10,177 bases of DNA from an uncultured Fusobacterium sp. GTDB lineage: Bacteria; Fusobacteriota; Fusobacteriia; Fusobacteriales; Fusobacteriaceae. A program made the position numbers and the translations under genes. A model generated the notes under the pieces. The model was not told the origin of the DNA. It searched no databases and was given only the letters and a program-made list of their open reading frames with translations. The DNA is taken from positions 1-10,177 of the forward strand of contig UQQO01000083.1 of assembly GCA_900543175.1 (NCBI GenBank). The letters are read 5' to 3'. Positions 1 to 7,359 of this stretch are shown here, in pieces. Position 1 is the first letter of the stretch, and each line of letters opens with the position of its first letter.

Positions 1-86
1 ATAAAGAGAAATATGAAAAACTTTTAGTAAAAAAAGAGATTGAAGATTGTATTATTGAGGCTAAAAAAGAGTTTAATTGGGGATGA
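1..86 (+). CDS. C-terminal end of an unidentified protein (partial, cut by window start)
   Basis: A frame is open from base 3 to a TGA at 84-86. It encodes about 27 residues rich in Lys and Glu and ends in Asn-Trp-Gly. The composition (alternating acidic and basic residues, helix-like) and the codons suit a real protein tail, but the piece is too short to assign to a family. The same frame is open again after the TGA, up to 288, which raises the possibility of a decayed or interrupted gene. No U-rich terminator follows; a weak 5-bp hairpin at 89-102 has no T-tract. Seen: an open frame with a stop. Inferred: that it is a gene end at all. Confidence 0.4.
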   Translation, partial: KEKYEKLLVKKEIEDCIIEAKKEFNWG

Positions 87-234
87 ATTAGAATTCATTC
101 TATAGTGATTGGCTCAAACTATACAATAGGATTACTTGAAGATTACTCTAAGGAAATGAAAATAGGAGATAAAATTTTATATGGAATAGTAATTACTATA
201 AAAAATGCTATATGGTATAGATTCATATATTGTA

Positions 235-240
235 AAGGAG
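235..240 (+). promoter_or_regulatory. Ribosome binding site deciding the TTG start of the chaperone gene
   Basis: AAGGAG lies 9 nt before the TTG at 250. No ATG sits at a usable distance in that frame; the first in-frame ATGs (274, 277) fall inside the signal peptide and would remove its Lys-Lys N-region. The site therefore supports initiation at TTG. Confidence 0.8.
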
Positions 241-249
241 AATTAAGAT

Positions 250-993
250 TTGAAAAAGATATATCTATTTTTTATGATGTTATTTGCTAGTGCTTTAGCA
301 TATGGAACAAATTTTTCTGTGGCACCTACAAGATTTGTATTGAGAATTGATAAAGTTGCAACAAATGAAGTGTATGTTTCTAATAATACTCAAAAACCTT
401 TGAGAATAGAAACTCATATAGAAAGTGATGCTGAATTTGGGAGTGGTTATAATTTAAACTCTAATATAGCTGTATTTCCAAAGGTGATAGGGATAAAACC
501 TGGAGGAAAGCAAGTTGTAAGATTTAGAGTAAAACCTGGGAAAAATATGGAAGATGGCGAATACAAAAGTTACATTGTTTTTAAAGAGATTCCACCAGAG
601 ATAAAAACAATGGGAGAAAAAAAGAAAAGTGGAGATAGTACAACAAATATAACTATTGTAACAGAGCTTGGAATCAGTATATATGGTAGTATTGGTGAAG
701 AGATTCTTAAAGGTAGAGTAGAGAATTTTAAAGGAAATTTTAGAGGAAAAAATTTAGAAATAAACTTTGATACAATTTCAGAAGGAAATACATCTTTTAA
801 ATATAAATATGTAGTTGAAGATGAGAGAGGAAATATTTTAAATGAAGGAAAAGCAGGGATCTCTCCAAGAAATGGAAAAAAACATATAAGATTAGGAATA
901 AGTGAGTTAATAAAATTCAAAGGAAATAGTGTTAAAATAAAAATATTAGATCAATATGATAATATGTTGCATGAAGAAAAAGTGAAAATTTAA
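250..993 (+). CDS. Periplasmic pilus chaperone, PapD-like
   Basis: A 247-residue protein starting at TTG. Residues 1 to about 19 form a Sec signal peptide (Lys-Lys, hydrophobic core, Ala-Tyr-Gly before the likely cut). The mature part has the two-Ig-domain layout of chaperone-usher chaperones. The N-terminal domain begins with a short strand (FSVAPTRFVL), then a segment on Val-Ser-Asn-Asn, then FPKVIGIKPGGKQVVRFRV near residues 77-95 and DGEYKSYIVFKEIP near 103-116, the usual end of the first domain's core. The C-terminal domain, about 130-247, is all-beta. Length is close to the usual 220-250. Family knowledge: such chaperones bind pilus subunits by donor-strand complementation and hand them to the outer-membrane usher. 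Here the partner usher is about 6.4 kb downstream (7349-9949), separated by c-di-GMP signalling genes. No convincing promoter was found in 87-234, so the gene may be read from upstream. Confidence 0.8.
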   Translation: MKKIYLFFMMLFASALAYGTNFSVAPTRFVLRIDKVATNEVYVSNNTQKPLRIETHIESDAEFGSGYNLNSNIAVFPKVIGIKPGGKQVVRFRVKPGKNMEDGEYKSYIVFKEIPPEIKTMGEKKKSGDSTTNITIVTELGISIYGSIGEEILKGRVENFKGNFRGKNLEINFDTISEGNTSFKYKYVVEDERGNILNEGKAGISPRNGKKHIRLGISELIKFKGNSVKIKILDQYDNMLHEEKVKI

Positions 994-1035
994 TTACAAA
1001 GTTACTGTTTTTGATTGGATAATTGGATAGTTAGA

Positions 1036-1064
1036 TTGATAAAGTAGACATATTATGTTATAAT
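1036..1064 (+). promoter_or_regulatory. Strong sigma-70-type promoter for the phosphodiesterase gene and probably the operon behind it
   Basis: TTGATA at 1036-1041 matches the -35 consensus at five of six bases. TATAAT at 1059-1064 is a perfect -10, the spacer is exactly 17 nt, and TG at 1056-1057 gives an extended -10. Transcription would begin near 1071, leaving a leader of about 50 nt before ATG 1120. It is the only clear promoter in the window. No terminator is seen between the chaperone stop (993) and this site, so some read-through from upstream is possible. Confidence 0.75.
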
Positions 1065-1119
1065 AAAACTAGAATTATTTTAGAAAAATTTAAGAAATAA
1101 AAAAGGATTGGGAAATATA

Positions 1120-2790
1120 ATGGTAGAAAGAGGAGAAGATAAATTTTACTATAATGAAACTGAATTATATGAAGCTTTAAATGCATGTGATGAAGATTTT
1201 ATTGTTGTAGGTAATTTAAAAACATCAACTTTTAAGTATCCACCAAAGCTAGTAAAATTATTAGGTTTTGAAACAGAAATTATACATAATCCTTTAGAAG
1301 AGTGGAAAAAAGTGATTTTATCAGAAGATTGGGAAAGATTTTATAATGCTAATATGGATATAGGAACAGGAAAAACTATTTCTCATTCAGTAGATTTTAG
1401 AGTTAACTGTAAGGACGGAAGAATCCTAGGTTTAAGATGTTCAGGAAAGGTAATTAAAGATAAAAATGGTAAGCCAAGTACTTTTGGTGGAGTAATTTCT
1501 GTATATAGAAAAAGAAATAAGATACATGAGCTTACCAATCTTTTAACTATTGGAGAGTTTCCAAAGGAATTTGCAAAGAAATTAAAAGAGAACCCTGAAA
1601 ATTTAGCTATGATTACTCTAGGAATAGATAATTTTGCAAAATTAAATGAGTTTTGTGGGAAGAATGTGGGGGATAAAGTGTTAAAATCCTTTGCTGAGGT
1701 TATTCAAGAGGAAGTACCTTATAATACAGAAGTATATAAATTAGAAGGAGATAAATTTGGAGTAATAATAGAAAATACTTCAAAGGTAGATTTAGAAAAT
1801 ATTTATAAAAGAATAAAAAGTTCTTTTACAGAAAGAGAAATTATAAAAAAAAGAAAAGTACTACTTACAATCTCTTCTGGAGTAGCTTTTTATCCAAAAG
1901 ACAGTAAAAATTATCAAGATTTATATCATTATTCTCACTATTCTTTATACCGTTCAAAAAGGATAGGGAAAAATAAAATAACTTTCTTTTCTAAAGAAAT
2001 TTTTGAAACGAAAGAACATTATTTAAAACTTTTATATCATCTAAAAGAGAGTGTTATAGAGAAGAATTTTGAGGGATTTTCACTTGTTTATCAACCTCAA
2101 GTAGATACAAATACTCAAAAACTAAAAGGTGTAGAAGCTCTTTTAAGATGGCAAAATGAGGAGCTAGAAAATGTATCCCCTATAGAATTTATTCCTATTT
2201 TAGAGGACAATGATATGATTATAAGTGTTGGAAAATGGGCATTAAAAAAGAGCTTAGAGGAGTGTAAAAAATTAATTAAAGAGATTCCAGATATGAAAGT
2301 TAGTGTTAATATCTCATTTAAACAGATTATGGATAAAGAATTTTTAAGTAGTTTAAAATCTATTATAGCTGAGAGCAATTTCCCACCAACAAATATAATT
2401 TTAGAGTTGACAGAGAGTTACATGTCTAAAAGTATAGAACTGATGAGAAAAACATATGAAGAGTTAAAAAAGATGGGAATACAGATTGCACTAGATGATT
2501 TTGGTACTGGATATTCATCTTTAGCAATTTTAAAAGATATACCTGTAGACATAGTAAAGATTGATAGAGCTTTTGTAAGAAATATATTACAAAGTAGCTT
2601 TGATACAACTTTTGTTAAATTTATAGTTGCTATTTGTAAGGATATAAATTTGAAAGTTTATCTTGAGGGAGTTGAAACAGAAGAAGAATATAACTTTGTT
2701 AAACCTATGGGAATTGATGTTATTCAAGGTTACTATTTTGGTAAACCTCAAAGCAAAGAGGAGATTATGAAAAATTTTATATTAAAGTGA
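1120..2790 (+). CDS. Cytoplasmic PAS - degenerate GGDEF - EAL protein, probable c-di-GMP phosphodiesterase
   Basis: 556 residues with no signal peptide or membrane segment. Residues about 20-135 look like a PAS sensor domain (PAS_3-like, ending in the Asp-Gly-Arg and Gly-Gly-Val-Ile strands). Residues about 140-295 are a GGDEF fold, recognised by the GIDNFAKLNEFCG and YRSKRIGKNKI segments, but the signature reads EGDKF (209-213), so cyclase activity is unlikely. Residues about 305-550 are an EAL domain with the catalytic set present: EAL at 339-341, Asn397, Glu429, DDFGTG from 459, Lys480, Glu516/Glu519 (LEGVETE) and Gln536. Family knowledge predicts hydrolysis of c-di-GMP to pGpG, with the degenerate GGDEF possibly acting as a GTP or regulatory module. 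Start choice: a TTG at 1108 is also in frame, but AAAGGA abuts it with no spacing, so ATG 1120 is preferred. The stop is only 5 nt before the c-di-GMP riboswitch P1 stem. Confidence 0.9.
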   Translation: MVERGEDKFYYNETELYEALNACDEDFIVVGNLKTSTFKYPPKLVKLLGFETEIIHNPLEEWKKVILSEDWERFYNANMDIGTGKTISHSVDFRVNCKDGRILGLRCSGKVIKDKNGKPSTFGGVISVYRKRNKIHELTNLLTIGEFPKEFAKKLKENPENLAMITLGIDNFAKLNEFCGKNVGDKVLKSFAEVIQEEVPYNTEVYKLEGDKFGVIIENTSKVDLENIYKRIKSSFTEREIIKKRKVLLTISSGVAFYPKDSKNYQDLYHYSHYSLYRSKRIGKNKITFFSKEIFETKEHYLKLLYHLKESVIEKNFEGFSLVYQPQVDTNTQKLKGVEALLRWQNEELENVSPIEFIPILEDNDMIISVGKWALKKSLEECKKLIKEIPDMKVSVNISFKQIMDKEFLSSLKSIIAESNFPPTNIILELTESYMSKSIELMRKTYEELKKMGIQIALDDFGTGYSSLAILKDIPVDIVKIDRAFVRNILQSSFDTTFVKFIVAICKDINLKVYLEGVETEEEYNFVKPMGIDVIQGYYFGKPQSKEEIMKNFILK

Positions 2791-2795
2791 ATATG

Positions 2796-2856
2796 GCAAA
2801 GCAGTAGAAATGCTGTGACGCAAAGCTATAGGGTCTTTAAAATGACAGCCAGTTGC
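2796..2856 (+). promoter_or_regulatory. Class I c-di-GMP riboswitch aptamer (GEMM-I)
   Basis: The core GACGCAAAGC (2817-2826) is the hallmark of the GEMM-I family and is followed by TATAGGGTCT and ATGACAGCC, in consensus order. A hairpin at 2801-2816 carries a GAAA tetraloop (2807-2810), which in this family docks into a receptor in the second hairpin. The second hairpin spans about 2825-2850, with GTC (2833-2835) pairing with GAC (2844-2846). P1 is GCAA (2796-2799) pairing with TTGC (2853-2856), closing the ligand site. Family knowledge: it binds c-di-GMP and controls the gene downstream. The aptamer sits just past the stop of an EAL phosphodiesterase gene, and I see no promoter of its own, so it is probably transcribed by read-through from the promoter at 1036-1064. 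Confidence 0.9.
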
Positions 2857-2899
2857 AATTAAGAGAGAGTAAAATTCTTTTTTAGTTGCAACTTTTTTT
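2851..2899 (+). terminator. Riboswitch expression platform: intrinsic terminator overlapping aptamer P1
   Basis: The stem pairs 2851-2869 with 2875-2893 (19 pairs including G-U pairs, outer 8 bp perfect: AGTTGCAA with TTGCAACT), loop TAAAA, followed by seven T at 2893-2899. The 5' arm contains TTGC (2853-2856), which is also the 3' strand of aptamer P1, so aptamer and terminator cannot form together. Inference: bound c-di-GMP stabilises P1, blocks the terminator and turns the downstream genes ON; without ligand transcription stops about 20 nt before the HD-GYP start codon. Confidence 0.87.
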
Positions 2900-2916
2900 A
2901 TAAAAGGGGGGAGTTA

Positions 2917-5007
2917 ATGAAAAAACTTTTATTGGCAATAATGATGTCTATATCTTTATTTGTATATGGAGAAACAAAAATAAAAATAGAGTCAAATATA
3001 ACAGATATGTATTTATATAAAAATCTTTATTTAGGAAGATATGAGGGAGTTTATTCAGATCTTTTGAAAGAGATTGATAAAAATATAAAATATTCATTTA
3101 ATTTTGAAGAAAAACCAGAAATCTTATTAAGAGTGACAAATACAGAGAAATATCCAGATTATAAGTTTATTTCAACTCCTATAAATTATAGAGTAATGGT
3201 TTTAGTAAATAAATATGGAAAGATTAGAAATGTAAGTGATCTAATGGGATTAAGAATAGGATATATTGCAAATAGTAGAGGTTTAGAAGAGTTTAAAGAT
3301 AGATTTTCATATTTGAAATATGATAGAGTAAAAATAGAAAATGAAGATATAGCCTTAGAAAAATTGGAAAATAGAGAGATAGATGCACTTATAATTGAGG
3401 ATTATATAGAGAGAAATTCTTTTGAAAGTGATGTGAGAATTCTTGAAGATACTCTTTATAGAGAAAAAATAGGAATAAGAAAGGATTGTGAAAATTTATA
3501 TAAAGCAGTTGAAAATAATGTAAAAGAAAAATCTGAAGATGATTTAATAGAGCTTTTAAAGAGTAATAGAGTAAAGTATTATAAATACCTTTTAAAAGAT
3601 ACTCCAAATTATATTGCTGTAAAGGAAAAATATAAAAAAATAAAGGTAAGAGTTCCTAAAGATAAGTATTTATTACCTCTTTATTATACAATAAATGATA
3701 AATATCACGGGTTAATGATAGATATTTTAAAAGAGATAGAAGATATTTTAGAGATTCCAATTGAAATAACAACAAAAGATGGAGATATAATCTCTATGAT
3801 GATTAACAATAGAGAAAATAAAAAAAAATATATAATGAGTAAACCATACTATCAAAATAAACTTGGAATAGCAAATAGAAAATTTGATTCTTTTACTGTG
3901 GGATTTTCAGATCTAGACAACTCAAAAATTATTATGTTAAATAGTGCAAGTAGTTTAAAAGAGTTTTTTTCGAAAGTTATAAAAAATAGTGAGATTATTC
4001 TAGTTCCATCAATGGAAGAGGGATTTAAAAAGGTTATATCTGGTGAAGGAGAATATTTTATAAGTTTTTCTAGTTTTTTAGAAAGTGGAATTACAAATAG
4101 ATTTTTAGATAAAAAGTTAAAATTAGCAGGAACACTTAACGATACTTTTGCAATTAGTTTAGGGATAAAAAAGGAAAATAAAGAGTTAGGACAAGTTATA
4201 AACACAATAATGAGAGGTTTTGCAATAGATAAAACAGTTTTAGATTCAAAGGCTAATAATAATATTTTAGTAGCTAAAAATTATAAATTGATTGCACAAA
4301 TAGTAATACCTCTAATAATATTTATGATTATTTTAATAATAGTATTATTAAAATCTGAAAAAAATAGAAGAAAAGCAGAGAAATTAAGCTGTATATTAGT
4401 AGAGGCTTTTGAAAGTATTAACCAACTTGATCAAGAGGAAGCAGGAGATCATGCTAAAAGATTTGCATTATATTCTGTTTTAATTGCTAAAAAATTGGGA
4501 CTAGATAGCAAAAAAGTTCAAGAGATAGAGAAGTTTTCTCCACTTCATGATATAGGAAAGGTAGTTATACCTAATGAAGTTTTAAATAAACCAGGAAAGT
4601 TGACTTCAGAAGAGTTTGAACAAGTAAAAAAACATTCAATAATAGGATATCAACTTATTCAAAATATTGGCTTAGGAAAAACAGCAGAGAATATAGCAAA
4701 ATATCATCATGAAAAGTGGAATGGAACAGGTTATCCTTTGGGATTAAAAGGAGAAGAGATTCCTATTGAGGCTAGAATAGCATCAATAGTTGATATTTAT
4801 GATAACTTGAGACAAGATAAAGCATATAGAGATGGAATGACACATGAAAAAGCTATTGAAATTATAAAAAATGAAAGTGGCATAAGTTTTGACCCTAAAT
4901 TAGTAGAAATCTTTATAGCTGAAAATGATAGCTTTAAAAAGATATATTTAGAGAATAGTGTTGAGATATATTTAGCTGATGAGATTTTAACAGCTTTAAA
5001 AAAATAA
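2917..5007 (+). CDS. Membrane HD-GYP c-di-GMP phosphodiesterase with two periplasmic SBP_bac_3-like sensor domains
   Basis: 696 residues. A signal sequence (1-18, ending Val-Tyr-Gly) is followed by two tandem periplasmic binding-protein folds of the SBP_bac_3 type, about 20-225 and 240-445, the arrangement seen in BvgS/EvgS-like sensors. One transmembrane helix lies at about 458-478 and a short linker leads to a cytoplasmic HD-GYP domain, about 495-670. Metal and catalytic positions are present: His512, His-Asp 544-545, His573, His-His 597-598, Asp626, with the GYP motif at 605-607 in the form NGTGYPLGLKGEEIP. Family knowledge: HD-GYP enzymes degrade c-di-GMP, often to GMP. The model is a sensor that adjusts c-di-GMP breakdown when a periplasmic small molecule binds. 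It is the first gene after the c-di-GMP riboswitch, so its own substrate probably induces it. A purine-rich AAGGGGGGAG lies just upstream of the ATG. The stop is followed after 20 nt by the next gene. Confidence 0.9.
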   Translation: MKKLLLAIMMSISLFVYGETKIKIESNITDMYLYKNLYLGRYEGVYSDLLKEIDKNIKYSFNFEEKPEILLRVTNTEKYPDYKFISTPINYRVMVLVNKYGKIRNVSDLMGLRIGYIANSRGLEEFKDRFSYLKYDRVKIENEDIALEKLENREIDALIIEDYIERNSFESDVRILEDTLYREKIGIRKDCENLYKAVENNVKEKSEDDLIELLKSNRVKYYKYLLKDTPNYIAVKEKYKKIKVRVPKDKYLLPLYYTINDKYHGLMIDILKEIEDILEIPIEITTKDGDIISMMINNRENKKKYIMSKPYYQNKLGIANRKFDSFTVGFSDLDNSKIIMLNSASSLKEFFSKVIKNSEIILVPSMEEGFKKVISGEGEYFISFSSFLESGITNRFLDKKLKLAGTLNDTFAISLGIKKENKELGQVINTIMRGFAIDKTVLDSKANNNILVAKNYKLIAQIVIPLIIFMIILIIVLLKSEKNRRKAEKLSCILVEAFESINQLDQEEAGDHAKRFALYSVLIAKKLGLDSKKVQEIEKFSPLHDIGKVVIPNEVLNKPGKLTSEEFEQVKKHSIIGYQLIQNIGLGKTAENIAKYHHEKWNGTGYPLGLKGEEIPIEARIASIVDIYDNLRQDKAYRDGMTHEKAIEIIKNESGISFDPKLVEIFIAENDSFKKIYLENSVEIYLADEILTALKK

Positions 5008-5027
5008 AAAACAAGGAGGAGAGAATT

Positions 5028-6497
5028 TTGAAAAAATTTTTAATAATATTAATCTTTAATATTTCTTTTCTTTTTGCTTTTGGAGATATTTTACAAGTTA
5101 ATGAGATACCATTATTTCTAGATACTTTTGAAACTCAAGTTGAAATAGTAGAGGCAAAAGAGGCAACAATAGTTCAAAATATGAAAATTTTAAATATTGA
5201 TCCAGCTCTAATGAGTGAGGACTACTCTAAAAGAATAATTCCTTTTGTTTATGAGACTCTTTTTAAAGTTGATAATAATGGAAAGATAGAGAAAAATTTA
5301 GTAGATGAATATAAATGGATTACAGAAAGAGAGCTATATTTAAAGATTAAAGATGGGATCTTTTTTCATGATGATTCTAAACTTTCTGCTGAAGATATAA
5401 AAAGATCATTAGAATTTTTAATGGAAAATGGTAGCTTAAATAGAATTTATACAAGTATTAGAAATATAAAAATTCAATCAGAAAATGAATTGATTATAAA
5501 GATAGCTGAGGAGGATAAAATATTTATAAACTCTTTAGCCTATAATATTTCAGCTGTTGTAAAGCGTAAAGATAACAATGTTTTTGGAACAGGAAAATAC
5601 AAGGTTATAGATATCAATGGAAAGGAAACTACTTTAAAAAGATTTGAAAACTATCATGGGCAAAAAGCAAAGCTAGAAACAATCATATTCACATGGGAAA
5701 TAGATAGAAATCAAAGATTAATAAACTTCTTTAATGGTTCAGTAAATTTAGTAGCAAATATGGAGAAAAAAGAGATTGAAGAGGGTAAAAAGTTTGGTAT
5801 AATTTCACCTCAAGATATAGTTATTCCAAGTAAAGTTACTGTGACTAAAGCACTTGTTTTTGGGAAAAAGCAAGAGTACTCTTTAGAGGAGAGAAGATCT
5901 CTTGATGCACTTATTATTAAAAAAGCTAAGAGTTTTTTTCCAGAAGATTTTTTAAATGCAAATCTTTCAAAATTTAAAAAGATTGATAAGGGAGAGTTAA
6001 AGGAGTTTGCTAAGAATTTAAAAAATAGAGAAGAGATTCGTTTGATGGTTTTAAATACTGATTCAGATATTCAAGAGGCAAATGAGATTAAAAAATCTTT
6101 GAGAAAGTATGGAATAGATGTAAAAATTCTTCCTCACAACTTAGAGTCTTATAGTAAAAAAATAGTTTCTAGAGATTATGAGGTAGCTATTTCAAATATG
6201 ACAACAGAGAATAGTGATCTTCCTTTGCTCCTTACAACAATACTTTTAAATGATATTAAAAATATAAATCTATACAATGCTTTAATACCTTTTTTTGATA
6301 TGTTAAAAGCAGAAAATGACAGTAAAAATAGAGAAAAGATAATGGATAAGATGATATATTTAATCTATCAAAATGTACCATATATCGTTCTTGATCATTA
6401 TAAATATTATACTGTTACAACTCCAAACTTTATAGGTTTATTAGATGAGATTAGAAAATTAAATTTAACTAAAGGGGTAGTATTAAATGAAAACTAA
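5028..6497 (+). CDS. Periplasmic solute-binding protein, SBP_bac_5 (oligopeptide/dipeptide-binding) family, orphan
   Basis: 489 residues from a TTG start, chosen because AAGGAGGA (5013-5020) lies 7 nt upstream and the product begins with a proper signal peptide (1-19, ending Phe-Ala-Phe-Gly). The mature protein shows SBP_bac_5 features: an early segment on IDPALMS and VYETLFK (about 57-80), LKIKDGIFFHDDSKLSAEDI (105-124), corresponding to the family's F-x-D-G ... A-E-D-V signature, and GTGKYKV (187-193). There is no lipobox cysteine, so it should be soluble in the periplasm. Typical members pass peptides or nickel to an ABC transporter, but no permease or ATPase genes are in the window. Lying between a sensor HD-GYP gene and pilus genes, it may serve as a ligand receptor for signalling; that is inference. 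It overlaps the next gene by 11 nt, suggesting translational coupling. Confidence 0.8.
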   Translation: MKKFLIILIFNISFLFAFGDILQVNEIPLFLDTFETQVEIVEAKEATIVQNMKILNIDPALMSEDYSKRIIPFVYETLFKVDNNGKIEKNLVDEYKWITERELYLKIKDGIFFHDDSKLSAEDIKRSLEFLMENGSLNRIYTSIRNIKIQSENELIIKIAEEDKIFINSLAYNISAVVKRKDNNVFGTGKYKVIDINGKETTLKRFENYHGQKAKLETIIFTWEIDRNQRLINFFNGSVNLVANMEKKEIEEGKKFGIISPQDIVIPSKVTVTKALVFGKKQEYSLEERRSLDALIIKKAKSFFPEDFLNANLSKFKKIDKGELKEFAKNLKNREEIRLMVLNTDSDIQEANEIKKSLRKYGIDVKILPHNLESYSKKIVSRDYEVAISNMTTENSDLPLLLTTILLNDIKNINLYNALIPFFDMLKAENDSKNREKIMDKMIYLIYQNVPYIVLDHYKYYTVTTPNFIGLLDEIRKLNLTKGVVLNEN

Positions 6498-7359
6498 GAT
6501 AGATAAATATATAATCTTATTTTTAGGGTATCTACTAACTTTTATATCTATTCAAGCTGTTGAAACTGACGTTTTATCCTTTCATTGTAATGAGGCAATT
6601 ATTGAAGGGATAACTACTAGAGTTGGTTTTAGTGCAAATCTGAGAATTAAAACAGATAGTGGAGCTGAAAATCAATATATAGATTTTGAAAATTTCAAAG
6701 GGTATAATAGTAGCCATTTTATTAAAGCAGAGAATGTAAAAGTTATGGGAACAAACTCTAGTTATCTAAAATTTTCAAAGGATAAAGATGGAAACTTGAG
6801 AGATACTATGGAGTTTAGTGTAGATGGAAACTTAATTTTTCATTGGAATAAGATGAAAAATAGATATTCAAAACAAGTGAGATTGGGAAAAGTTTATTAT
6901 AGGATAAATCAAAATAGTAGAGAGGGTGGAAATATAGATATAGAGATAGACAATCTTAATATTATTTCAATACTAAAAATTGTTGTAAAAAAAGATATGG
7001 ATTTTGGAACTATCATTGCAGGAGAAAAGGCAGACACAAGGGAATCAAATAGAACACCAGCACAGATAGAGATTGAAGGAGTTAAAGGTAATAATGTAAA
7101 GATATCAATGCCTAAAAATACAGAGATAAAAAATGGTAGAGGAGATTCTCTTACAGTAAATCTAAGATTTAGAGAAAATGCCAATGAAAAAGATGAGGGG
7201 GGAAAGAAAACTTTAATAAAAAAAATATCTTCTAATGTTCCAAAGGGAAATATTGGTAAAACAGATTTAGTAGAAATTGATGGTAGTGTAGTAACAAAAA
7301 AAGTTAGTGAAGGAAATTATAAGGGAATATTTACAGTCAGGGTAGAGTATGAAGATTAA
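6487..7359 (+). CDS. Two-domain pilus subunit or tip adhesin with C-terminal DUF4402-like domain
   Basis: 290 residues. A signal peptide covers about 1-24 (ends Ile-Gln-Ala). Residues about 25-155 form a beta-rich domain that I do not recognise, with a single Cys34. Residues about 160-288 resemble DUF4402 pilin domains: the strand MDFGTIIAGE (171-180), a strand on AQIEIEGVKG, KISMPKNTEI, and the closing strand YKGIFTVRVEYED (278-290) that ends the protein. DUF4402 proteins are commonly encoded beside alpha-type chaperones and ushers. A unique N-terminal domain followed by a pilin domain is the layout of tip adhesins such as FimH or PapG, so a receptor-binding role is plausible but unproven. 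AAAGGGGT upstream (about 6470-6477) is the likely binding site for ribosomes. It overlaps both neighbours by 11 nt. No major pilin is visible in the window; it may lie outside. Confidence 0.65.
   Translation: MKTKIDKYIILFLGYLLTFISIQAVETDVLSFHCNEAIIEGITTRVGFSANLRIKTDSGAENQYIDFENFKGYNSSHFIKAENVKVMGTNSSYLKFSKDKDGNLRDTMEFSVDGNLIFHWNKMKNRYSKQVRLGKVYYRINQNSREGGNIDIEIDNLNIISILKIVVKKDMDFGTIIAGEKADTRESNRTPAQIEIEGVKGNNVKISMPKNTEIKNGRGDSLTVNLRFRENANEKDEGGKKTLIKKISSNVPKGNIGKTDLVEIDGSVVTKKVSEGNYKGIFTVRVEYED

Noticed and set aside
89..102. Terminator after the first partial gene
   Set aside because: Only a 5-bp hairpin (TAGAA/TTCTA) with no T-tract.
193..221. Promoter for the chaperone gene (TTACTA, 17 nt, TATAGA)
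   Set aside because: The -35 matches only half the consensus; in such AT-rich DNA this is expected by chance.
105..290. 61-codon ORF from a GTG
   Set aside because: No ribosome binding site before GTG 105, it overlaps the well-supported chaperone start, and no family is recognised. Kept only as a low-interest finding.
570..920. Antisense ORFs, including 570-920, 2115-2378, 3852-4205 and 6909-7184 on the minus strand
   Set aside because: They lie wholly inside well-supported genes on the + strand and are rich in Ser, Phe, Leu and Ile, as expected from reversed AT-rich codons. No domains seen.
1108..1119. TTG 1108 as the start of the EAL gene
   Set aside because: The AAAGGA directly abuts the TTG, leaving no spacing; ATG 1120 has a workable distance.
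2700..2795. Dedicated promoter for the riboswitch
   Set aside because: TATATT at 2778-2783 could be a -10, but nothing like a -35 lies 15-19 nt upstream and there is no extended -10. Read-through from 1036-1064 is the simpler reading.
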